Program-made: the position numbers and the translations under genes | Source: an uncultured Microcaldota archaeon | GTDB lineage: Archaea; Micrarchaeota; Micrarchaeia; Anstonellales; Bilamarchaeaceae | DNA length: 16,121 bases | Reading direction: 5' to 3' | Assembly (NCBI GenBank): GCA_903835325.1 | Contig: CAILMU010000057.1 | Location: forward strand, 1 to 16,121 | Notes under the pieces: model-generated | What the model was told of the DNA's origin: nothing | Database searches by the model: none | The model's input: the letters and a program-made list of their open reading frames with translations, nothing else | Shown here: piece by piece, positions 6,400 through 13,400 of the stretch | Position numbering within the stretch: the first letter of the stretch is position 1 | Layout of the letters: each line of letters opens with the position of its first letter

Positions 6400-7662
6400 A
6401 TCCATCCTTAGAAAGGATGAGAGACATCGCTTAAGTCGTAGAATGTAAGATCGATAACTGCGGAAATGAGGCGTGTTTTTCCTTAAAAAAGTCATTTGCA
6501 ACGATTTCATTATGAACGTGGTGCGGGCTTACAAATTTCGTCTATATCCAAACAAGATTCAGGAAAAAGAGATGCATGCCCACCTATTCCTCTCTAAAAA
6601 TCTATGGAACGACGGGCTTGAGTTTGCTAAGCAGATATATTTATACTATCAAAGATTCCCATCAAGACAAGCCTATCAGGAGATAAGCAAGAACTCGGGT
6701 CTGTACTCCCAAGTCGCGCAAAACGTGTTTATCCGCCTTGATTTAGCAATTAAGGCAAAAATCAGATGCAAGAAAAATGGATTGAAAGGTGGCTTTCCAC
6801 GTTTCAAATCAATAGACCGTATGAAAAGCCTTCGTTACCCGCAGAATGGTTTCTCACTTTCAGAACGCAAATTGAAAGTCACTCCATTCGGGGAAATAAA
6901 CATAAGAAAACATAGAGAGCTGAACGGAAAGATAAAAACCCTGATACTCAAAAGAGAATCATCAGGACGTTGGTTTGCCATCCTCACTGCAGTGGCGCGG
7001 AGCGCTACGACTTTGAAGATTACCAATGGTAAGCAAATCGGGTTAGACCTGGGCCTTATGACTTTCGCGACTTTATCCAATGGAGAGCAAATCAAGAAAC
7101 CCAAAAACATGCAGAGATACGAAGAACATCTTGCTTTCAAGCAACGGGAAATTTCCAATAAAAAATTGAGAAGTAAGAACAGGAGAAAAGCTAAGATAAG
7201 GGTTGCCAGAATATACTCAAAGATAGCAGATGCAAGGAGAGACTGGCTTCATAAGACCGCCAATAATCTCCTTTCACGATACTCTTTCATTGCATTAGAA
7301 GATCTGAAAGTACAAGAAATCGCAGAAGAACATGGCAAAGGCGTCGGCGATGCAGGATGGAGCATATTCACGAATATCCTAAGCTACAAGGCTGAAAGTG
7401 CTGGTTGCGATGTGATGTTTGTGAATCCGATGAATACTAGCAAAGAATGTAGCGATTGTGGAACCCTGGTCAACAAGAACTTGTGGGATAGACAACATAA
7501 CTGCCCTTCATGTGGCTTGTGGATAGACCGGGATTTCAACGCTGCGATAAATATACTCAAAAGAGCTACGGCAGGGATTGCCGGATGTAACGCCTGTGAA
7601 GATGAGGCGATAGTCTCGTCAATGAAGCAGGAAGCCCATGCCTTAAAGTGCGGGTAATTCAC
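6400..7662 (+). mobile_element. Stand-alone TnpB locus (IS200/IS605-IS1341 type), no tnpA
   Basis: A transposon-derived unit holding only tnpB. The left side has a perfect 7-pair hairpin (6403-6409 with 6413-6419, loop of 3), like the subterminal hairpins of this superfamily. On the right, bases 7631-7662 (GAAGCCC, a weak imperfect stem, GGGT, then TTCAC) resemble the usual right end of archaeal IS1341-type elements, where the hairpin is normally stronger. The interior is visibly richer in A/T and in AGA/AAA/ATA codons than the neighbours. No terminal target duplication is expected for this group. The boundaries are estimates. Without tnpA it cannot move alone. Confidence 0.5.
6512..7657 (+). 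CDS. tnpB: TnpB, RNA-guided transposon-associated nuclease
   Basis: TnpB proteins are RNA-guided DNA nucleases, ancestors of Cas12, carried by IS200/IS605 elements. The 381-residue protein (ATG at 6512; a GTG at 6473 would add 13 residues) starts with the family's AYKFRLYPNKIQ. It has a RuvC-type core with D179 in IGLDLG, E263 in ALEDL and the aspartates D339/D341 in DRDFNAAINIL, so the active site looks intact. A zinc-ribbon lies between the last two motifs (C313, C316, C331, C334). It ends in MKQEAHALKCG, close to the usual ending of the family, which overlaps the guide RNA scaffold. I see no clear ribosome binding site. Gene composition differs from the neighbours, indicating transfer. No tnpA partner is present. 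Confidence 0.9.
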   Translation: MNVVRAYKFRLYPNKIQEKEMHAHLFLSKNLWNDGLEFAKQIYLYYQRFPSRQAYQEISKNSGLYSQVAQNVFIRLDLAIKAKIRCKKNGLKGGFPRFKSIDRMKSLRYPQNGFSLSERKLKVTPFGEINIRKHRELNGKIKTLILKRESSGRWFAILTAVARSATTLKITNGKQIGLDLGLMTFATLSNGEQIKKPKNMQRYEEHLAFKQREISNKKLRSKNRRKAKIRVARIYSKIADARRDWLHKTANNLLSRYSFIALEDLKVQEIAEEHGKGVGDAGWSIFTNILSYKAESAGCDVMFVNPMNTSKECSDCGTLVNKNLWDRQHNCPSCGLWIDRDFNAAINILKRATAGIAGCNACEDEAIVSSMKQEAHALKCG

Positions 7663-7685
7663 ATATGTTATGCGCGCCGATGCGT
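7560..7685 (+). ncRNA. Predicted omega RNA scaffold and guide at the tnpB 3' end
   Basis: In studied TnpB systems the guide RNA covers the 3' end of tnpB and the element's right end and continues about 16-20 bases into flanking DNA as guide. If the right end is TTCAC at 7658-7662, the guide would begin at 7663 (atatgttatgcgcgccgatg). Position rests on analogy; the hairpin at 7635-7654 is weak (three GC pairs plus wobble pairs). Confidence 0.3.
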
Positions 7686-7896
7686 CGTTTGAAGAGCAAA
7701 AACATTTTCCGCGCATCTTTTGCACGTTGGCCGCTGGAAAGCGCATCCCGCGATCCAACGCATCTTGGAATTCTATATTATTAGATATCCCCTAAGCATT
7801 TTTTTCCAACAACGCTTTCATTTAAATATTTTCCCTAATCCTATTTCAAAGCCAATCCTCGCCAGTCTGACTGGGGGGCCGGCAGGTGAATCAAAG
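7658..7896. other. Non-coding stretch between tnpB and the pyrophosphatase gene
   Basis: No convincing gene here. It holds a possible T7 terminator for tnpB (7800-7806), three CGCATC copies (7712, 7742, 7759) with one inverted copy (7678), a small hairpin CCAA/TTGG around CGCATC (7756-7769), and then the promoter and leader of the pyrophosphatase gene. Confidence 0.5.
7821..7896 (+). promoter_or_regulatory. hppA promoter, leader hairpin and ribosome binding site
   Basis: A TATA-like box (tttaaatatt, 7821-7830) predicts a start near 7851 and a leader of about 45 bases. The leader contains a small hairpin CCAGT-CTG-ACTGG (7862-7874), a G run, and GGTGA at 7885-7889 seven bases before the ATG at 7897. 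The GGTGA fixes the start codon at 7897; the open frame continuing further upstream is chance. Confidence 0.55.
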
Positions 7897-9921
7897 ATGA
7901 TTTCAGACTTAGGTTATATCCCATTAGCCCTCATGGCAGGTGTGGTCGCGCTGCTGTACGCCGCGTATCTCGCTTTGCGCGTCATCCGCTCCCCGTCCGG
8001 GAACGACAAGATGCGCGAGATATCCGCCGCGATACAGGAAGGCGCGAACGCATTCCTCATGAGGCAGTACAAGACGCTCATACCGATTGTCATCGTGCTC
8101 GTGCTCCTGATCGGATTCCTTATCGGTGTTCCGACCGCGCTCGCTTTCATCGCGGGTGTGCTGTCCTCTGCTATTGCCGGCTATGTCGGCATGCAGGTGT
8201 CCGTCAGGGCGAACGTGCGCGTCGCTGAAGCCGCAAAGAACGGCATGAAAGGCGCGCTGAAGGTCGCATTCAGCGGCGGAACCGTGACAGGCATGGCCCT
8301 TGTCGGGCTCGGCCTCATCGGAGTCAGCCTGCTCTATGTCTATTTCGGCACTCTCGCTCCGCTGGTCGGCTACGGATTCGGCGCTTCGCTGATATCGCTC
8401 TTCGCCCGTGTAGGCGGAGGCATCTACACGAAGGCTGCCGATGTCGGTGCGGACCTTGTGGGCAAGGTCGAGAAAGGGATCCCTGAGGACGACCCCAGGA
8501 ACCCGGCTGTCATCGCTGACAATGTCGGCGACAACGTGGGCGACTGCGCCGGTATGGCGGCAGACGTCTTCGAATCTTTCGTGGTCACGATAATCGCGGC
8601 CATGCTGCTTGTTGTCGCGATGGGCGGCGGAGGCAATTTCCTCCAGGTGCCGCTTGTGATCGCTGCGCTCGGTGTCGTATCGAGCATAGTCGGTTCTTTC
8701 GCAGTGTCGGTCGGGAAAGACAACAAAATCATGCCAGCTTTCTACAAAGGGATAATCGTCAGCGCGGCCGTTATGCTCGTGCTGTCGTTCCTTTACCTGA
8801 ATTTCGCGGCAGGCCTGATGATCCCGGCAATGCCCCTTTTCGCGACAGTGATAATGGGCGTAGTCGTGACCCTCCTGATGTTCCTCATCACGGAGTACTA
8901 CACCTCGACCGAATACAAACCAGTCCAGGATGTCGCCAATGCGGCGAAGACTGGAGCCGGGACGAACATAATATCCGGCCTGGCGGTCGGCATGGAATCG
9001 ACCCTATTGCCTGTCCTAGTCATCATCGCGGCGATCATAGTATCGTTCATCGCGACGACAGGATATGCCCCGATGTCAGGGCTTTTCGGCATCGCGCTTG
9101 CTGCAGCAGCCATGCTGTCCTTGAGCGGTATCGTGATATCGGTCGATTCATACGGCCCGATAACCGATAACGCAGGCGGGATAGCAGAGATGTCAGGGCT
9201 TCCTGAGAAAGTCAGGAAAGTCACCGACGCTTTGGATGCGGTCGGCAACACGACAAAGGCTACAACCAAAGGCTACGCCATCGGTGGCGCGGCGCTTGGC
9301 GCTATCGCATTGTTCGTGGCTTATGCCGACGCGACCGGTTTGACATCGATAAACCTGCTCTCGCCAGCAGTCGTGATAGGCCTCTTCATCGGCGCTCTTT
9401 TGCCATATATCTTCTCCAGCCTGCTAATGCTCGCTGTGGGAAGGGCGGCATTCGAGATTGTCGAAGAGGTGAGGCGGCAGTTCAGGGAGATAAAAGGGCT
9501 CATGGAAGGAACAGGAAGGGCTGATTACGCGAGATGCGTTGATATTTCGACCAAGACCGCTTTGCACGAACTTGCGCTTCCGGGCGCGATTGCTGTCCTG
9601 ACGCCTTTGATCGTTGGGCTCGTATTGGGTCCAGCGGGCCTCGGCGGATTGCTTGCAGGTGTCATCGCGAGCGGCCTTATGCTCGGCCTTACGATGTGCA
9701 CATCCGGAGCAGCCTGGGATAATGCCAAGAAATACATAGAACAGGGACATCTGGGCGGCAAAGGGAGCGATACGCACAAGGCAGCGGTGGTCGGCGACAC
9801 GGTCGGCGACCCGTTGAAGGATACTGCCGGCCCGGCTCTTAACGCTTTGATAAAGGTCGTAAACACGATATCGCTTGTGTTCGCAGCCTTCATCCTGGCG
9901 CACCACCTGAGCATATTCTAA
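7897..9921 (+). CDS. hppA: Membrane-bound proton-pumping pyrophosphatase (K+-independent type)
   Basis: Hydrolyses pyrophosphate and pumps protons across the membrane. The 674-residue, highly hydrophobic protein has the family's length and about the expected 16 membrane helices. The cytoplasmic active site is intact: YTKAADVGADLVGKVE (177-192; K179, D182, D186, K190) followed by DDPRNPAVIADNVGDNVGD (198-216; D208, D212, D216), and near the C terminus GDTVGDPLKDTAGPALN. In VGNTTKATTKGYAIGG the positions that decide potassium use are K454 and T457; Lys at the first is the mark of K+-independent enzymes, which are H+ pumps, while Na+ pumps are K+-dependent and carry Ala. It removes PPi made by biosynthesis and saves its energy as a proton gradient. 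Own promoter and T-rich terminator, so monocistronic. Confidence 0.95.
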   Translation: MISDLGYIPLALMAGVVALLYAAYLALRVIRSPSGNDKMREISAAIQEGANAFLMRQYKTLIPIVIVLVLLIGFLIGVPTALAFIAGVLSSAIAGYVGMQVSVRANVRVAEAAKNGMKGALKVAFSGGTVTGMALVGLGLIGVSLLYVYFGTLAPLVGYGFGASLISLFARVGGGIYTKAADVGADLVGKVEKGIPEDDPRNPAVIADNVGDNVGDCAGMAADVFESFVVTIIAAMLLVVAMGGGGNFLQVPLVIAALGVVSSIVGSFAVSVGKDNKIMPAFYKGIIVSAAVMLVLSFLYLNFAAGLMIPAMPLFATVIMGVVVTLLMFLITEYYTSTEYKPVQDVANAAKTGAGTNIISGLAVGMESTLLPVLVIIAAIIVSFIATTGYAPMSGLFGIALAAAAMLSLSGIVISVDSYGPITDNAGGIAEMSGLPEKVRKVTDALDAVGNTTKATTKGYAIGGAALGAIALFVAYADATGLTSINLLSPAVVIGLFIGALLPYIFSSLLMLAVGRAAFEIVEEVRRQFREIKGLMEGTGRADYARCVDISTKTALHELALPGAIAVLTPLIVGLVLGPAGLGGLLAGVIASGLMLGLTMCTSGAAWDNAKKYIEQGHLGGKGSDTHKAAVVGDTVGDPLKDTAGPALNALIKVVNTISLVFAAFILAHHLSIF

Positions 9922-9930
9922 AGGAGCGAA

Positions 9931-9975
9931 TATTTTTTTCTTATTTTTATATTTTTTCTTCATTTCATTGTTTTC
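9931..9975 (+). terminator. T-rich terminator after hppA
   Basis: Ten bases after the hppA stop there is a dense series of T runs (T7 at 9933-9939, then T5, T6 and more), the archaeal intrinsic termination signal. No strong hairpin is needed or seen. Confidence 0.65.
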
Positions 9976-10006
9976 CTTTTTTTCCGAATTTCATCCTTTT
10001 CCCTCT

Positions 10007-10016
10007 GTTTTTATTA
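10007..10016 (+). promoter_or_regulatory. TATA-like box of the 139-residue gene
   Basis: The block gtttttatta is centred about 26 bases before the ATG at 10038, again consistent with a leaderless transcript. It overlaps the end of the T-rich region that follows hppA, so the call is modest. Confidence 0.4.
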
Positions 10017-10037
10017 CCCTCGAGCCAAGCTTTATCC

Positions 10038-10457
10038 ATGCCAGAATCGCCTGATGTCCCCTGGGCAAGAGACGACGATCCGCGGGGAGCTCCGCCGAAA
10101 ATACCCAATGCGCCCGAGCATGCGGTCTCTTTCGAGCGATTCCTGAACCAAAAAGATATCAAGAGCGGCCGGCTGCTTATCCTCGGCCACGACCACCAAT
10201 CATGCGCGAGCGCAGTGCATTTTTCGCAATTGGGATACGAAACGTATCTTGTTGGCGAACGTTCGCCAGCTATCGATAATCTTGATTTGCATGGCGTACG
10301 GACATTTGCGCAGAATCTCCGCGACCACCTCCTTTTCGAGGATGATTTTTTCGACCTGGCGCTCGATCTTTCAGGAAACAATAAAAACCATCAGCTCGCT
10401 CGGGTCCTGCGCACGGGCGCTTTTATTTCGATGAATGGGAAAATCGAGAAAAAATAA
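10038..10457 (+). CDS. Small Rossmann-like protein, possibly a degenerate methyltransferase
   Basis: I do not recognise a named family. The 139-residue protein has a Pro-rich, probably disordered start (1-27), then strand-loop-helix GRLLILGHDHQSCASAVHF (44-62), then a second strand ending in an acidic residue (YETYLVGE, 67-74), and later FFDLALDL (104-111) and a helix plus strand (LARVLRTGAFISM). That order matches the first half of a class I S-adenosylmethionine-binding fold, with motif I changed from GxGxG to GHDHQS, so normal cofactor binding is doubtful. It is about half the length of a normal methyltransferase; the second half is absent and the next gene converges from the other strand. 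It could be a decayed gene or a small regulatory protein. The promoter and codon use argue it is expressed. Confidence 0.6.
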   Translation: MPESPDVPWARDDDPRGAPPKIPNAPEHAVSFERFLNQKDIKSGRLLILGHDHQSCASAVHFSQLGYETYLVGERSPAIDNLDLHGVRTFAQNLRDHLLFEDDFFDLALDLSGNNKNHQLARVLRTGAFISMNGKIEKK

Positions 10458-10458
10458 T

Positions 10459-10485
10459 GATGAAAAACAGCTCGCGCTTTTCATC
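10459..10485. terminator. Hairpin between convergent genes
   Basis: A perfect 8-pair inverted repeat GATGAAAA / TTTTCATC with an 11-base loop lies in the 31-base gap between two genes that end toward each other. It could stop or protect both transcripts. No long T run follows on either strand, so termination is not certain. Confidence 0.4.
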
Positions 10486-10488
10486 CCT

Positions 10489-13400
10489 CTACCTTCTCTC
10501 TCCATACGCCTGGAGGAACTTCTGGTACTCGGCTATCATCCATTGCGTTATCGAAGGCCTTCTCGTCTTTAACACATCCATGACGCTGTTAGTGTCGATA
10601 TTCACGGGCCTTCCGGCTATCTGGTCTTTCAGGGCCTTCATCTTGACTGTCCGGCAGACCTCAGCGATATCAGCCCCGCTGTAATCCTTGGTCACTATCG
10701 CGACCTTCCCAAGGTCGACTTTGGATGCGAACTCGCCCAGGTGTATCTTGAATATCTCCTTCCTGCCGTTCTCATCAGGCGGAGGGATGTAGAATATCTT
10801 GTCGAACCGGCCCGGCCTCATGATAGCCGGGTCCATGAGTTCAGGCTTGTTCGTTGCTGCGAGGATCACGACCCCCTTCAATCCTTTCACCCCGTCCATC
10901 TCTGTCAGGAACTGGCCTATCAGTTCAGCCGAACCGCCCATGCTTCGGGCCGGCGCAAATGTCTCTATCTCATCTATGAATATTATCGCAGGCGAATTCT
11001 CGCGCGCCCTGTTGAACGTCTCTTTTATTATATTCACGGCTTCGGTGTATCCCTTCTTCATCACATCAGCCGCGCTGAGGGTCTGGAAAGATGATTTCAG
11101 CTCGTTCGCTGCCGCCCTGACTATCAATGTCTTACCGGTACCTGGAGGCCCGAACAGCAGGATGCCCTTGCTGGGCCGGACATCGAATTTCTTCATCTCC
11201 TCTTCGTGTAGGAGCGGCAGTTCTATGGCTTCCAGGAGCGCATCCTTCACTTCGTCCAGGCCCGCTACATCCTTCCATCCGAGCTCTGTCTTGGCCTCGG
11301 TTTTCGCTTCCTCTTTCGGTTTCGCGCCACCGCTCCTCCTCTCGAAATCTAGCCTGAACTGCTCGTAGTTCTCGAGCGACGATATCGAGGTGCTCGGTTT
11401 CACGTTATCCAAAATCTGGTTGAAATGGGCCATGGAAAGCGGGACTATCTCGCCCTTCGCGCTCGCCTCCCTTGCGGCGAGGCCTTTGGCTTCGCTCACG
11501 ATGTTCTTGATGTCGGCGCCTGAGAACCTGTCTGTCTTCTTGACGAGCGTATCCATATTCACATCTTCGGCTATCGGCAGTTTCTTCAGCCCGAGCTGGA
11601 ATATCGCCCGCCTCGCTTCCGGGTCAGGAAGGTGCATGTAGATTATCTTGTCGAGCCTTCCCGGCCTCAATATCGCCGCATCCAATTCGTTCGGCAGGTT
11701 CGTCGCACCCACCACCATGACAGTGCCCTTTGCTTTTGATGCGCCGTCCATCTGCTGCAGCAGTTCGCTGAGCACTCTCGGGCCGACAGTGTCGAGGCTC
11801 TCGCCCATGGTGCTCCTCTTCTTCGCCACGCTGTCTATCTCGTCGAAAAACAATACCGTCGGCGCGTTCTTGCGGGCGTTCGCGAAGACCTCCTGCACGT
11901 TCTTTTCGCTGTTGTGGGCGAAAATACCGCCGAAACCCGCGACGAAATTCTGGCACGGGTCGACCGATACATCATAAACATATCGTTCATCCGAAACTTT
12001 CTTTATCTCCTCAACCCTATCGAAATAGATATCTTTCTCATCGCCGGAGAAATAATCAAGTTCCTCATCTTCTGTATCCAATTGCCCTCTTCCTATTGTC
12101 GATGAACCCGCCCATTTCGGCAATTTGGCCTCAAGGTAGCCCCTCAGCTTATTGCCGATGGGGACCTGCTCGTCCCTGAACCATCCTACGCTTGCGATGG
12201 ATTTTTCGAGCCGATTCATCTTGCCAATATCCAGGAATCCTATCTCCCTGAATCGGCTGAGCAGCCTCCCTCCGCACATCGTCACCCTGTAGGAATTCGT
12301 TCCACTCCATTCTTTTTTACCATAGACCGTTGCGACAATGCCGAAGAAAAGAAGTTGGTGTAGAAGCTGGTCCGCAAGCTCACTGCTGACCGTGCAGCCT
12401 TCGACCATTCCCACGCCTCTCTGATTCTCGTATATCGATCCATCTCCGCTGAAATAACCTCTCAGGACAGCAGCGGTATTTTTCCGGTCGAGATTGAATA
12501 CGGTGTCCGGCATCTTTTTCTTTATGGCCCCATCCTCCAGCCCAAGAACCCTCCTGAACAGGACATATAACGGCCTTGATGGGATATAGATATCCCTTCC
12601 CTTGCTTCCTTTCTTTTCATAAACCGTGATTTTACCAAAGAGTTCCCTGCATAGTCCTGCTATCTTGGGAAGCTCTTTTTCTGAAGTGCTAATCCTTAGC
12701 GTATCCATCCTGTTGTACGATCCTTCGGCGACCCACAAACCGATGAATGTCGAAAGCTGTTCATCTATCCTGATGCGCCCAGGCAATGTCTTGCATCCGG
12801 CTCCGATCAGGATTTTCTCTCCATCTGTTGCTATCCCCGCCTCTTTCATCAATTTCTTGAAAGAAAGCACCCTGATACCGACTTCCTTTTCCATCACCTG
12901 ATGGAGGTATCCCTCGCTTTTGTAACCGAGAATCCTGGACGCCCTTTTCGAACCGAGATATGCAATAGCCCTCTTGAGATACGGGCCAGGATTTTTCACG
13001 TACATCCCATAGTCGTCGTCTTCAAGGGAGCCATAGAAATCGATCGATGTGACAGGATCCGGATTGAAGGCGATTTTTCTGGGAATGGCGATATACGAAG
13101 TTCCGGGCTTTAGTTCTGCGGTTGGGACGCTATCCAGCTTCATTCCATCGAATGCGAAAAGAGAGTGATAATCAGTCACCCGTATCCTTCTTCCAGTCCT
13201 TGTCCGCACCTCATAGATCGGAGAGGTGGCCTTATGCCTTATCCAATCCTTGACATCAGCAAAAACTGCCTTGCCAGCATGATCGAAACTCAATACCTTC
13301 ACCTTTCTTTTTTCTTCGACAATCCTTCCGATCCCCATCCTTTTTATCCTGCCATCCGTATCTTTCACGACCAGTTTCTCATCCGCTGGAAGCGATTCGC

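Noticed and set aside
6466..6486. Six-codon leader frame before tnpB
   Set aside because: Too short and with no conserved feature to call; chance is as likely.
7720..7896. N-terminal extension of the pyrophosphatase by 59 residues
   Set aside because: It precedes the GGTGA site and the first family-like residues, and includes the promoter; family members start near the ATG at 7897.
9424..9963. Minus-strand open frames opposite hppA
   Set aside because: They lie entirely over strong hppA coding sequence and show low-complexity Arg/Ser-rich products.
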